This document shows positions 26,235 through 35,058 of a stretch of 64,000 nt of DNA, in pieces; the stretch's first letter is position 1, and each line of letters opens with the position of its first letter. This DNA is from Tateyamaria sp. Alg231-49 (GTDB lineage Bacteria; Pseudomonadota; Alphaproteobacteria; Rhodobacterales; Rhodobacteraceae), in assembly GCF_900143535.1 (NCBI RefSeq), contig NZ_FRFA01000003.1, positions 326,687 through 390,686 of the forward strand. The letters run 5' to 3'. The notes beneath the pieces are model-generated. The model saw nothing but the letters and a program-made list of their open reading frames with translations, did no database searches and was not told where the DNA came from. The translations under genes and the position numbers were made by a program.

Positions 26235-26861
26235 TTAGGCCTTGCGGAAGCTCAGCAACAAAGAGGTGTCTCTAGCGCGCGCGCCTGCAGATGCAGGCCC
26301 GTAGATCGGGACTTCGGTTTCGCTGAAATCTGTGATGCGCGTTTCTATTTCATCCATTTTGGCGGCGAACCCAGCGGCGGCGTAGTGCTGCGCGTTGACG
26401 GCCAACACAATCCAGCCACCGGGGCGCACGGAGTCCAGTACCGTATCGATCCCCTGTGGCCCGACATGCCCGTGGGTAAATGTGCCCGAGCTCACCGCGC
26501 CCTGATACAGGCCATCTGGCAGGGTCAGCCCCACAAGTAGATCACCCTCAAACACATGCCGATAGATGTCTTTATCGCCCGCGACCTTCAGCATGTCTGG
26601 CGATATGTCCGTGCCATCCACAGGACCAATACCGCGTGCACGCAATGCCGCACCGCACAATCCCGTTCCCGCACCAACATCAAGCACAGGCCCGAACCCG
26701 CCAATCAGCACAAAATGGCGCGCCACCTCTAGGTGCAGAACGTAATCCGTCGCCTCGGCAAAGGTCTCGTCATAAGTCTCGGCCCATTGTCGATACAGGC
26801 GCACCGAGTCTTCTGGCGTCTTCAGGGTGTAGGCGATGTCGGCGTTGGGCGTGTCACTCAT
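26235..26861 (-). CDS. Class I SAM-dependent methyltransferase
   Basis: A 208-residue Rossmann methyltransferase. Motif I is VLDVGAGTGLCG at about residues 59-70, the acid that binds ribose follows in VDGTDISPDML, and the motif after strand 4 is GAVSSGTFTHGHVG. YRQWAETYDETF at the front is typical of small UbiE-like or Williams-Beuren-like enzymes. The start at 26861 is chosen on homology, because the ribosome site is weak. It is convergent with the hydroxylase gene, with 26 bases between the stops. Substrate unknown. Confidence 0.8.
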   Translation of the reverse strand: MSDTPNADIAYTLKTPEDSVRLYRQWAETYDETFAEATDYVLHLEVARHFVLIGGFGPVLDVGAGTGLCGAALRARGIGPVDGTDISPDMLKVAGDKDIYRHVFEGDLLVGLTLPDGLYQGAVSSGTFTHGHVGPQGIDTVLDSVRPGGWIVLAVNAQHYAAAGFAAKMDEIETRITDFSETEVPIYGPASAGARARDTSLLLSFRKA

Positions 26862-26938
26862 ACCGCCAGTAAGGCAAAGGCAGGAGGCCGTTGGCAAGGG
26901 GCTTGTCCAATGCTGCGACAGTTGGCACCTATGGTGCC

Positions 26939-27796
26939 ATGACCAAGACACTTCTTTCCTTTGGCCACGGGTTTTCGGCGCGTGCGTTGACCAAGCTGCT
27001 TTTGCCACAAGGGTGGCGGATCATTGGGACCACGCGCAGTGCGGAAAAGGCCGAGGCTCTGGCAGCTTCAGGTATAGAACCCGCGATTTTTCCCGGCTCT
27101 GATGTCGGTGAGGCCATCGCCGAGGCCACGCACCTGTTGATTTCCGCTGGACCCGATGCCGAAGGAGACCCGGTGTTGCGCGACGTCGGGGCGCAGATCG
27201 TGGCGCGCGCAACCTCGTTTGAGTGGGCAGGGTACCTGTCTACCACAGGCGTTTATGGCGACCACCAAGGCGGTTGGGTCGACGAAAACGCCGCGCTGAC
27301 CCCGGCAACCAAACGCGGGCTTTGGCGGGTCGACGCCGAAGCGGAATGGGCGGCCATCCCGGGCCTGCCCCTGCATATCTTTCGACTGGCTGGCATTTAC
27401 GGACCTGGCCGTGGTCCCTTTGCCAAGGTGCGCAGCGGCACTGCACGTCGGATCATAAAGGATGGGCAGGTGTTTTCACGGATCCATGTGGACGACATCG
27501 CCCAAGTGATCGCCGCATCCATCGCCCAACCCAATCCGGGGGCCATATACAATGTGTGCGACAATGACCCCGCCCCGCCACAGGACGTGATCGGGCACGC
27601 CGCCAAACTTCTGGGCGTACCGATGCCCCCAGCGCTGGATTTCGAAACCGCAGAGATGACCCCCATGGCGCGCAGTTTTTATGCCGAGAGCAAGCGGGTC
27701 AGAAATGATCGGATCAAGGACGAGCTGGGGGTAAAGCTCCTTTATCCAACTTATCGCGAAGGGTTGGCCGCCTTGCTGGCACAGGAAGCGGATTAG
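26939..27796 (+). CDS. NAD(P)-dependent epimerase/SDR protein, YeeZ-like
   Basis: A 285-residue short-chain dehydrogenase-like protein. It begins LLSFGHGFSARALTKLLLPQ, the altered glycine motif (GxGxSAR) seen in the YeeZ group, followed by ATHLLISAGPDAEGDP, the active-site-like YLSTTGVYGDHQGGWVDE, and FRLAGIYGPGRGPFAKV. YeeZ-like proteins have unknown roles. The Tyr-x-x-x-Lys of the active site is not clearly kept. The stop codon is interlocked with that of the convergent Pr6Pr gene (TTAG at 27793-27796). Confidence 0.75.
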   Translation: MTKTLLSFGHGFSARALTKLLLPQGWRIIGTTRSAEKAEALAASGIEPAIFPGSDVGEAIAEATHLLISAGPDAEGDPVLRDVGAQIVARATSFEWAGYLSTTGVYGDHQGGWVDENAALTPATKRGLWRVDAEAEWAAIPGLPLHIFRLAGIYGPGRGPFAKVRSGTARRIIKDGQVFSRIHVDDIAQVIAASIAQPNPGAIYNVCDNDPAPPQDVIGHAAKLLGVPMPPALDFETAEMTPMARSFYAESKRVRNDRIKDELGVKLLYPTYREGLAALLAQEAD

Positions 27797-28452
27797 GCCG
27801 CCATGCGCGCGCCCTTAACCCGGTAGATGGCAGCGCCAAGCAAGCCAAAGACAACCAGCAGACCCAGCGCCGTTCCTGCGTTCACGGCATAAAACATCGC
27901 CCGTTCTGGCAATTCCAAGTTGTTGAGGAAGGGATAAGGCAGGCCGCTAGTGACACTGCCCATGGGTCGTTCGTTGAACCGCTGCACAAAGAATTCGGCC
28001 CACGCAATATAAGCCGCGATGATCGCCATCAGGGGCAATACCGCCCGCCACACACGGCGAAACACGGCCGCAATGAACAGCGCGTCGATGATCTGCAACA
28101 CAGGCCCGAGCCCATGCAGGTAATATTCCAACCACCACACAATCGGGTCGCCATTGTTCACCAGTGCCGGGTCCGTCAGGTAAAGTCTCCAATAAAGGAA
28201 AACGACCATGACGTTTAGCACAGCCGCGCACATCGCCGTCACCTCGTGGGACCGGGTGATCCGCCCTTCGGTGCGCGCAAGCATTCTGCTGGCCGAGAAG
28301 AAGGACAAAAACAGCGCCCATATCGTTAGGTAACGAAATGGACCGCCCGGCCCGGTCCACTGGCCGAACAGCATCTGGTACAGGCAGTATCCTGCGGCCA
28401 AGACAAAAACGACCCAGCGGTAGTAAAGGACAGGGCGACTTTGGATATCCAT
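27793..28452 (-). CDS. Pr6Pr-like six-helix membrane protein
   Basis: A 219-residue protein with six hydrophobic segments and no signal peptide. RYLTIWALFLSFFSASRML, FLYWRLYLTDP, EYYLHGLGPVLQIIDALF and the C-terminal PYPFLNNLELP match the Pr6Pr group, related to the eukaryotic AIG1/FAR-17a integral membrane family, some of whose members are lipid hydrolases. Conserved His in EYYLHGLGP may be catalytic, by analogy with that family. The ATG at 28452 is preferred over one 18 bases upstream. It is convergent with the SDR gene and lies downstream of dxs. Confidence 0.7.
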   Translation of the reverse strand: MDIQSRPVLYYRWVVFVLAAGYCLYQMLFGQWTGPGGPFRYLTIWALFLSFFSASRMLARTEGRITRSHEVTAMCAAVLNVMVVFLYWRLYLTDPALVNNGDPIVWWLEYYLHGLGPVLQIIDALFIAAVFRRVWRAVLPLMAIIAAYIAWAEFFVQRFNERPMGSVTSGLPYPFLNNLELPERAMFYAVNAGTALGLLVVFGLLGAAIYRVKGARMAA

Positions 28453-28490
28453 CGTCTCAGCGTGGCCCAACTTCGGCGCGCACGCAAGAG

Positions 28491-30419
28491 TCAGGCGCGT
28501 GCTTCTCCGAGTGACGCAACGCCAAGCACACTCAGCACCTTGGCCTCAATCTGCTCGGCGTTCATGCCCGCAATGGCGTACATATCCGCCGGGCTGGATT
28601 GATCGATGAACGTGTCTGGCAGTACCATCGACCGGAACTTGAGCCCTCGGTCAAACACTCCCTCGTCCGCCAATAGCTGTGCGACGTGACTTCCAAATCC
28701 GCCTACTGCACCCTCTTCGATGGTAATTAGCGCATCATGGGTGCTGGCCAGTTCAAGGATCAGGTCGCGGTCCAGCGGTTTTGCAAATCGCGCATCGGCT
28801 ACGGTCGGAGTTATCCCCTTGGCACTCAGGTTCTCTGCCGCTTTTTCCACCTCGGACAGGCGCGTGCCAAAGCTGAGGATGGCCACGCCTTTTCCTTTGC
28901 GGATCATGCGACCTTTGCCAATCTCGATCGGAGTTCCGCGTTCCGGCATCTCGACGCCCATCCCTTCGCCACGGGGAAAGCGGAAGGCGATTGGCCCATC
29001 GTCATGCGCTGCGGCCGTTGCAACCATATGGGCAAGCTCTGCCTCATCCGCTGCTGCCATCACGACAAAACCCGGCAGGTTGGAGAGATACGCAACGTCG
29101 AACGCCCCGGCATGGGTCGCCCCATCCGCCCCCACAAGCCCAGCGCGGTCGATGGCAAAACGCACAGGCAGACGTTGGATCGCCACATCGTGCACCACCT
29201 GATCGTAACCGCGCTGCAGAAACGTCGAATACATAGCGCAAAACGGTTTCATCCCGCCTGCTGCAAGCGCTGCGGAGAATGTCACGCCATGCTGCTCAGC
29301 GATCCCAACGTCAAAACAACGGCTCGGATAGCGTTCCGCAAACAGGTTCAGGCCAGTGCCATCCGGCATGGCCGCCGTCACCGCGCAGATTTTGTCATCG
29401 GCCTGCGCCTCTTTGATCAGGTGTTCGGCAAACACTTTGGTATAGCTCGGCGCGTTCGAAGGCGTCTTTTTCTGCGCCCCGGTGAGCACGTCGAACTTGG
29501 CCGTGGCGTGGCCCTTGTCCCGCGCCGTTTCGGCCGGGGCATATCCCTTGCCCTTTTTTGTCAGCACATGGATCAGGATGGGGCCCGTTGCGCGTTCTTT
29601 GACTGTGCGCAGAACAGGCAAAAGTTGGTCCATGTCGTGCCCGTCGATGGGGCCAAGGTAACTGAACCCCAACTCTTCGAACAGCGTGCCACCAACGGCC
29701 ATGCCCTTGAGCATTTCCTTGGCCCGCTTCGCCCCTTCGCGGAAGGGTTCGGGCAGCATGCTGACCGCTCCTTTGGCCGCCGCTTTTAGTTCATGGAATG
29801 GGTTCTGAGCATAGAGGCGGGACAGGTAGGACGACATCGCGCCGACGGGCGGTGCAATCGACATCTCGTTGTCGTTCAGGATCACGACCAGGCGTTTGCC
29901 CAAATGGCCTGCGTTGTTCATCGCCTCATAGGCCATGCCTGCGCTCATCGACCCATCACCAATAACCGCAATCGCATCCCCAGCCCCCTCGGGCGGGGTG
30001 CCGCCCAGATCACGCGCCACGGCAAAGCCGAGTGCTGCGCTGATCGAGGTCGAAGAATGCGCGGCACCGAATGGGTCGTAGGGCGACTCGCTGCGCTTGG
30101 TGAACCCGCTCAGGCCATCCTTCATCCGCAGGGTGCGGATGCGGTCGCGCCGTTCGGTCAGGATTTTGTGGGGGTAGCACTGGTGGCCCACATCCCAGAT
30201 CAGCTTGTCCCGTGGGGTGTCAAAGACGGCATGCAACGCGACGGTCAATTCGACGACGCCGAGGCCTGCGCCGAGGTGCCCACCCGTCACGGACACGGCA
30301 GACACCGTTTCGGCGCGCACTTCGTCGGCGATCTGGCGCAGCTGCGCGTCTGAGAACTGTTTCAGATCGGCGGGGCGCTGGACCGTATCCAGAAGCGGGG
30401 TTTTGGGGGCGTCAGTCAT
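28491..30419 (-). CDS. dxs: 1-deoxy-D-xylulose-5-phosphate synthase
   Basis: A 642-residue transketolase-like enzyme. The TPP site is [17 protein letters not shown] beginning at residue 154 with the matching NDNEMS at about 182; [14 protein letters not shown] lies near residue 80. The pyrimidine domain starts at about 320 ([28 protein letters not shown]), with [15 protein letters not shown]. It condenses pyruvate and glyceraldehyde 3-phosphate to DXP, the first step of the MEP isoprenoid pathway. It starts nine bases after ispA ends, in the order hdac-like, xseB, ispA, dxs typical of Rhodobacterales. Length is near the usual 620-640. Confidence 0.96.
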   Translation of the reverse strand: MTDAPKTPLLDTVQRPADLKQFSDAQLRQIADEVRAETVSAVSVTGGHLGAGLGVVELTVALHAVFDTPRDKLIWDVGHQCYPHKILTERRDRIRTLRMKDGLSGFTKRSESPYDPFGAAHSSTSISAALGFAVARDLGGTPPEGAGDAIAVIGDGSMSAGMAYEAMNNAGHLGKRLVVILNDNEMSIAPPVGAMSSYLSRLYAQNPFHELKAAAKGAVSMLPEPFREGAKRAKEMLKGMAVGGTLFEELGFSYLGPIDGHDMDQLLPVLRTVKERATGPILIHVLTKKGKGYAPAETARDKGHATAKFDVLTGAQKKTPSNAPSYTKVFAEHLIKEAQADDKICAVTAAMPDGTGLNLFAERYPSRCFDVGIAEQHGVTFSAALAAGGMKPFCAMYSTFLQRGYDQVVHDVAIQRLPVRFAIDRAGLVGADGATHAGAFDVAYLSNLPGFVVMAAADEAELAHMVATAAAHDDGPIAFRFPRGEGMGVEMPERGTPIEIGKGRMIRKGKGVAILSFGTRLSEVEKAAENLSAKGITPTVADARFAKPLDRDLILELASTHDALITIEEGAVGGFGSHVAQLLADEGVFDRGLKFRSMVLPDTFIDQSSPADMYAIAGMNAEQIEAKVLSVLGVASLGEARA

Positions 30420-30428
30420 GTTCGTCTT

Positions 30429-31295
30429 TCACGTGTTGCGAGTCACGACAAAGCGGGCGGCGTCCCGCAATATGTCTGCCTTGGCCTGATAAACACTTAA
30501 GGCATCACAGGCCTCAGTCACCAGATCATCTGCGCGGCGTTTCGCCTCGGAGAGGCCAAGAAAGGAAACAAATGTGGCCTTGCCCGCGTCAGCATCCTTT
30601 CCTGTTGCCTTGCCCATGGTGGCTGCATCGCTCGTCACATCGAGCACATCATCCGCGATCTGGAAGGCAAGGCCAAGGGCGCGAGCGTAGGATTGGAGCG
30701 GCGCGAGGTCGGCTTGCGCCATCCGAGCGCCAGCGGTCGCGGACCATTCGATCAGTGCCCCGGTCTTGCCCCGCTGCAGGGCGGTGATTTCGTCGAGGGT
30801 CAGGGGGCTGGCGGCGGTTTCGGCGGCGATGTCGAGGGCTTGGCCCAGAACCATGCCTTTTGCGCCCGAAGCCTGCGCAAGCGACAAAGCCAGATCTGCG
30901 CGGACGTCTCCATTCCCAACGGCGGGGTTGCTCACCAGTTCAAAGGCCAGCGTTTGCAGCGCGTCCCCGGCCAGAACCGCCGTTGCCTCGTCCCATTTGA
31001 CGTGGACTGTGGGCGCACCGCGCCGCAGGTCGTCATCGTCCATGCAGGGCAGATCATCATGCACAAGCGAATAGGCGTGCAAGGCCTCGATCCCGGTTGC
31101 GGGCCAGATGGCCGTGCTCGGGTCAATCCCATGCAAGCGCGCGCTTTCCAGCACCATGAAGCCGCGCAGACGTTTGCCACCAAGCGTCGCATGCGCCATG
31201 GCGTGGATTACCGGCAGATCGCCCAGTCCTGCAAGGACAGCGTCAAACTGCGCCTGAATGGCACGGCTCGCTTCGGTTAGGTGCTCTTGGAACAC
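30429..31295 (-). CDS. ispA: Polyprenyl synthetase (farnesyl diphosphate synthase type)
   Basis: A 288-residue trans-prenyltransferase. The first Asp-rich motif is DDLPCMDDDD from residue 80, followed by RRGAPTVH, and the second is FQIADDVLD at about 211-219. GGKRLRGFM near residue 40 binds diphosphate. It joins IPP to DMAPP and GPP to give farnesyl diphosphate for quinones, hopanoids or carotenoids. The bulky residues before the first motif (AYSLVHDD) fit short-chain (C15) products. It sits between xseB (3 bases) and dxs (9 bases), so precursor supply and chain growth are co-transcribed. Confidence 0.93.
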   Translation of the reverse strand: MFQEHLTEASRAIQAQFDAVLAGLGDLPVIHAMAHATLGGKRLRGFMVLESARLHGIDPSTAIWPATGIEALHAYSLVHDDLPCMDDDDLRRGAPTVHVKWDEATAVLAGDALQTLAFELVSNPAVGNGDVRADLALSLAQASGAKGMVLGQALDIAAETAASPLTLDEITALQRGKTGALIEWSATAGARMAQADLAPLQSYARALGLAFQIADDVLDVTSDAATMGKATGKDADAGKATFVSFLGLSEAKRRADDLVTEACDALSVYQAKADILRDAARFVVTRNT

Positions 31296-31298
31296 GAC

Positions 31299-31541
31299 TT
31301 AGAGGTCGCTGACCGGTTTCAGACCTGTGGGATTTCCGTCGCCGTCGAGTGTGATGGCGGCAACCTTCTCCTCGGCCTCTTTCAGCTTGGTCTCGCAGCG
31401 GGCCTTGAGTGCTGCACCGCGTTCATAGAGCGTGATGGAAGCATCCAGCGCAACGTCACCGCGTTCCAGCTGGCCCAGAACCTGTTCCAATTCGGCCATC
31501 GCCTCTTCAAAGCTCATCTCGTCTACGGGGCGGTCTGTCAT
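31299..31541 (-). CDS. xseB: Exodeoxyribonuclease VII small subunit
   Basis: An 80-residue subunit with the XseB pattern: MSFEEAMAELEQVLGQLERG, then ASITLYERGAALKARCETKL and KEAEEKVAAI. Several copies bind the C-terminal helix of XseA, the catalytic subunit for single-stranded DNA degradation. xseA is not in this window. The ATG at 31541 overlaps the stop of the deacetylase-like gene (ATGA), and the next gene (ispA) starts 3 bases after its stop. A longer frame to 31583 has no ribosome site. Confidence 0.92.
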   Translation of the reverse strand: MTDRPVDEMSFEEAMAELEQVLGQLERGDVALDASITLYERGAALKARCETKLKEAEEKVAAITLDGDGNPTGLKPVSDL

Positions 31542-32476
31542 TGGGCGGCCTTCATCAGCGATTGGACATGGGCGCGGGCACACAGCGCCAGCGCGTCGAG
31601 ATCATAGCCGCCTTCCAGCACCGATACCACCCGGCGTTCGCACAGGGTTTGTGCAGTTTTTGTGAGCATATCGGTGAGAGTGGAATAGGTATCGACGGTC
31701 CAGTTGAGTTGCGCCAGCGGGTCATCCTGATGGGCGTCGAATCCGGCGGAGATCAAGATCAATTCGGGCTGATGCTTGATCAGTGCAGGCAAGACCAACC
31801 TTTCGTATTCTGCAATGGCGTGTGCCCCATCGGTTCCGGGGGCAAGTGGGATGTTGAGAACCGTCCCGTGCGGGCCGCGATCAGAGGCTTCGCCCGTGCC
31901 AGGCCAAAGCGGCATTTGCTGGGAAGTCACCACAAGCGCACGCGGGTCGTCCTGCAACAGAGCCTGAGTCCCGTTACCGTGATGTACGTCAAAGTCGACA
32001 ACCGCGACCCGGCTGAGCCCATGCACCTCAAGCGCATGTTTGGCAGCGATTGCGACGTTGCCAAAGATGCAGAAGCCCATGGGCAGTTTCTGTTCTGCAT
32101 GGTGTCCGGGTGGACGCATGGCGACAAAGGCATTGGTCACCTCATCGTCCAGCACCATATCCACAGCCTTTACCGCGCCGCCCGCTGCGCGCCAGATGGC
32201 GCTCTCGGAGGTGGGCGACAAAAAGGTTTCGGCGTCCGTTTCGCGGTCCAGCCCAGCAAAGCCGTCTGTCGGCATCTTGGATCGGACAAAATCGATATAG
32301 CTTTGCGGGTGGCATAGCGCGATGGAGGCGTCGTTGGCCAAAGGCGGATCAACACGCAAAACATCGAGATCCTCGAGCGCACGCTGTATGTAGGCGAGCC
32401 GTGCCACCTGTTCGGGCATCCCGGTCGGGGTGACATGCAACAAACCGTCGGCATGTGTCAGAAGAGCTGTGGTCAT
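31538..32476 (-). CDS. Histone deacetylase family protein
   Basis: A 312-residue zinc deacetylase of the HDAC/acetoin-utilisation superfamily. RPPGHHAE carries the catalytic His pair, VVDFDVHHGNGTQ the first Asp and His zinc ligands, and SAGFDAHQDDPL the second Asp. SVLEGGYDLDAL is the usual C-terminal motif. Bacterial members remove acetyl groups from small amines or proteins; the substrate is not known. The gene opens the xseB-ispA-dxs operon with a 4-base overlap to xseB, an order that is common in Rhodobacterales and does not reveal its role. Confidence 0.9.
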   Translation of the reverse strand: MTTALLTHADGLLHVTPTGMPEQVARLAYIQRALEDLDVLRVDPPLANDASIALCHPQSYIDFVRSKMPTDGFAGLDRETDAETFLSPTSESAIWRAAGGAVKAVDMVLDDEVTNAFVAMRPPGHHAEQKLPMGFCIFGNVAIAAKHALEVHGLSRVAVVDFDVHHGNGTQALLQDDPRALVVTSQQMPLWPGTGEASDRGPHGTVLNIPLAPGTDGAHAIAEYERLVLPALIKHQPELILISAGFDAHQDDPLAQLNWTVDTYSTLTDMLTKTAQTLCERRVVSVLEGGYDLDALALCARAHVQSLMKAAQ

Positions 32477-32479
32477 GGC

Positions 32480-33181
32480 TTAATCCGGGGCCAGCATGTA
32501 CCCCGCCCCGCGCACAGTTTGGAGATAGCGTGGTTGCTTGGGGTCGGTTTCGATTTTGCGGCGCAGGCGGGTGATCTGCACATCGACGGCCCGTTCTTGC
32601 GCCTGCCCTCGGTCACGGCCCAGATCCTCGACAAGTTGGGCGCGGCTGATGGCTTCGCCAGGCTGAGCCGAAAACAGTTTCATCAACTGCATCTCTGTAG
32701 CCGTCAGGCGCACAAGTTCCGAGCCTTGCCACATCTCACCCCGTTCCATGTCGTAGCGGATTGGGCCAAGCGTCAGGATCTTTGGCGTCGCCTCGGCCTC
32801 GTCCACGTCGGGCACACGGCGCAGAATGGCGTTGATGCGCAGCAGCAGCTCTTTGGGTTCAAAAGGTTTGGGCAGATAATCGTCCGCCCCAGCCTCTAGC
32901 CCCTCAATCCGGTTTTCGGTGTCACCCTTGGCTGTCAGCAACAGGATCGGGGTGGCGTGGGTTTCGCGCAGGGCACGGCACAGGCTCAGCCCATCCTCGC
33001 CCGGCATCATCACGTCCAGCACGATCATATCAAAATCAAGACCGGTCAGAATGCGGCGCGCATGTTCGGCGTCACGCGCCGCTGTCACCAAAAACCCATT
33101 GCGCATCAGAAACTTCTGCAACAGCGATCTGATCCGCTCGTCATCATCCACGATCAGCAGATGGGCATCGAATGTACTCAT
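32480..33181 (-). CDS. petR: OmpR-type response regulator, PetR-like
   Basis: A 233-residue two-domain regulator. The receiver (1-120) has the acidic pair in HLLIVDDDERIR, the phosphorylated Asp in MIVLDVMMPGEDG and the Lys in DDYLPKPFEPKELLL. The C-terminal winged helix has LTATEMQLMKLFSAQPG and VDVQITRLRRKIE. It resembles Rhodobacter PetR, which is made with the MarR-type PetP and is needed for cytochrome bc1 expression. The ATG overlaps the stop of the upstream petP-like gene as ATGA. No sensor kinase gene lies beside it. Confidence 0.88.
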   Translation of the reverse strand: MSTFDAHLLIVDDDERIRSLLQKFLMRNGFLVTAARDAEHARRILTGLDFDMIVLDVMMPGEDGLSLCRALRETHATPILLLTAKGDTENRIEGLEAGADDYLPKPFEPKELLLRINAILRRVPDVDEAEATPKILTLGPIRYDMERGEMWQGSELVRLTATEMQLMKLFSAQPGEAISRAQLVEDLGRDRGQAQERAVDVQITRLRRKIETDPKQPRYLQTVRGAGYMLAPD

Positions 33182-33690
33182 GTGCCGCTCTCCTTGAGGC
33201 GTGTGTAAGCGCGTTGCATTTCGCTGTCCATCATCGCCTCTAGCACCTGCCGAAATCCTGCCACCGCTTCGGGTCCAGCATCACGAAACGCGGCACGCAT
33301 CCGGGCGCGTTGAGCATCTGACAAACGCCCCTCAAGCAGCCGGCCCTCGTCGGTGAGGTAAAGGTGGCGTTCGCGTTTATCGATACGGCCCACGCGGCTT
33401 TCCACCAGCCCGTCAGCGATCAGAGTGCGCAGCACCCGGTTCAGCGATTGCTTGGTCACACCAAGAATGTTGAGCAGGTTGTTCACGGTCGTACCCGGCG
33501 CGCGATTGATGAAATGGATCGCCCGGTGATGGGCGCGTCCATAGGCCATGTCTGTCAGAATACGGTCTGGATCGGCGGTGAACCCGCGATAGGCAAAGAA
33601 CATCGCCTCGATCCCCTGCCGCAATTGTTCATCTGTCAGGAACAGCAGGTTTTCCCCACTGATCGCGGCACTTGGGCGTCCGTCGGCCAT
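33178..33690 (-). CDS. petP: MarR-family regulator, PetP-like
   Basis: A 170-residue MarR/winged-helix protein. The DNA-binding region is VNNLLNILGVTKQSLNRVLR, followed by the beta wing (LVESRVGRIDKRERHLYLTDEG). It is coupled to the response-regulator gene by an ATGA overlap, the same pair known as petP-petR in Rhodobacter capsulatus. There the pair lies next to petABC; here petABC is about 10.5 kb away, so a direct operon link is lost. It diverges from ilvE. Confidence 0.82.
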   Translation of the reverse strand: MADGRPSAAISGENLLFLTDEQLRQGIEAMFFAYRGFTADPDRILTDMAYGRAHHRAIHFINRAPGTTVNNLLNILGVTKQSLNRVLRTLIADGLVESRVGRIDKRERHLYLTDEGRLLEGRLSDAQRARMRAAFRDAGPEAVAGFRQVLEAMMDSEMQRAYTRLKESGT

Positions 33691-33743
33691 GCTTCCCCCC
33701 GTTTCACTCTTGGTCGTTTTGCAGGCAGTTTAAGTCAGCCTTG

Positions 33744-33772
33744 TTGACATTCCAAGAGCGAAGCGATATCGA
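33744..33772 (+). promoter_or_regulatory. Possible promoter of ilvE
   Basis: TTGACA at 33744-33749 is a consensus -35 box. Seventeen bases on, at 33767-33772, is TATCGA, a weak -10 box. It lies 74 bases upstream of the ilvE start in the gap shared with the divergent petP-like gene. Only the -35 is strong. Confidence 0.35.
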
Positions 33773-33845
33773 ATCGCAAGTTTTGCGCAACTTTATGTCC
33801 ACAGCGGACCTAATCGCGCAATTTTCGCAAACTACGGAGACTGAC

Positions 33846-34712
33846 ATGGCTGGCTATGATGATCGTGATGGAAAAATCTGGATGGACGGCCAAATGGTCG
33901 ACTGGCGCACAGCCAATGTCCATGTCCTGACCCATGCCATGCACTATGCCAGCTCGGTCTTTGAAGGTGAGCGTGCGTATAACGGCAAGATTTTTCTCAG
34001 CCGTAAACACTCGGAACGTCTGCACTTTTCGGCCAATGAGCTGGACTTCCAGATTCCCTACACGGTGGACGAGATCGAAGCCGCCAAGCAGCAAGTGCTG
34101 ACCGCCAACGGCCTGACGGATGCCTATGTGCGCGCAGTGGCGTGGCGTGGTGCTGGTGAAGACATGGGTGTCGCGTCTGCCCGCAACCCTGTTCATCTGG
34201 CCATCGCGGCGTGGGAATGGGGCAGCTATTATGGGGACGCAAAGTTCAAAGGCGCCAAGATCGACATCGCCAAGTGGAAACGCCCATCGCCCGAGACAGC
34301 GCCGGTACATGCCAAGGCCGCCGGCCTTTACATGATCTGCACCACCTCCAAACACGCGGCAGAAGCCAAGGGTTGTTCTGATGCCCTGTTCATGGATTAT
34401 CGCGGCTATGTCGCCGAATGCACCGGGGCCAACATCTTCTTCGTCAAAGACGGAGAGGTGCACACCCCCAAGGCGGATGTGTTCCTGAATGGCCTGACCC
34501 GCCAGACTGTTATTGGCATGCTGGAAGATCGCCAAATCAAGGTGCACGAGCGCGTCATCATGCCTGACGAACTTGAAGGGTTCGAACAGTGCTGGCTGAC
34601 TGGTACGGCGGCTGAAGTGACGCCTGTTGGTCAGATTGCGGACTACAACTTTGAAGTTGGTGCCATCGCGCGCGATATCGCGGAAGGGTACGAGACACTG
34701 GTGCGCAGCTAA
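33846..34712 (+). CDS. ilvE: Branched-chain amino acid aminotransferase
   Basis: A 288-residue fold-type IV PLP aminotransferase. HAMHYASSVFEGERAYNGKIF is the N-terminal signature, the PLP-binding Lys lies in the HAKAAGLYMICTTSKHAAEA region, and DALFMDYRGYVAECTGANIFFVKDG with FLNGLTRQTVIGML binds the cofactor phosphate. It moves the amino group between glutamate and the 2-oxo acids of Leu, Ile and Val. CGGAGA lies about six bases before the ATG at 33846; a longer frame to 33672 has no ribosome site. A small SnoaL-like gene follows after four bases. Confidence 0.93.
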   Translation: MAGYDDRDGKIWMDGQMVDWRTANVHVLTHAMHYASSVFEGERAYNGKIFLSRKHSERLHFSANELDFQIPYTVDEIEAAKQQVLTANGLTDAYVRAVAWRGAGEDMGVASARNPVHLAIAAWEWGSYYGDAKFKGAKIDIAKWKRPSPETAPVHAKAAGLYMICTTSKHAAEAKGCSDALFMDYRGYVAECTGANIFFVKDGEVHTPKADVFLNGLTRQTVIGMLEDRQIKVHERVIMPDELEGFEQCWLTGTAAEVTPVGQIADYNFEVGAIARDIAEGYETLVRS

Positions 34713-34716
34713 CTGC

Positions 34717-35058
34717 ATGGATTTCGATGCATTTGCCGAGGCGTGGGAGGCCGCTTGGAACTCCCACGACCTGGATCGCATTCTGGCCCACTATTCGAGT
34801 GACGTTATCTTTCGCTCGCACAAGGCAGTGCGACTAAACGGAAGTGGCGAGTTGCACGGAAAGGACGCATTACGCGCCTATTGGGCCAAAGCATTGGCCG
34901 CACAACCCGACCTGTCCTTTGTGGTTGTCGATGTTCTGCACGGGCATGGCATGCTGGTGATTACGTACCGCAATCACCGCGATGTGCTGGCGGCTGAAAC
35001 ACTGCGCTTTGGTCCGGATGGACTGGTGGTGGAGGCGTCGGCCTGTCATCGCCCCTAA
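34717..35058 (+). CDS. SnoaL/NTF2-like nuclear transport factor 2 family protein
   Basis: A 113-residue protein of the NTF2-like cone fold: FAEAWEAAWNSHDLDRILAH, VIFRSHKAVRL, GKDALRAYWAKAL, then a sheet ending ETLRFGPDGLV. Such small domains are isomerases or binding proteins for varied ligands. It starts four bases after the ilvE stop with no visible ribosome site, so translation may rely on coupling with ilvE. Its stop (TAA at 35056-35058) is interlocked with that of the convergent transporter gene. Confidence 0.7.
   Translation: MDFDAFAEAWEAAWNSHDLDRILAHYSSDVIFRSHKAVRLNGSGELHGKDALRAYWAKALAAQPDLSFVVVDVLHGHGMLVITYRNHRDVLAAETLRFGPDGLVVEASACHRP

Noticed and set aside
28737..29789. A 350-residue frame opposite dxs
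   Set aside because: It lies wholly inside dxs, which is complete, and has no recognisable domain.
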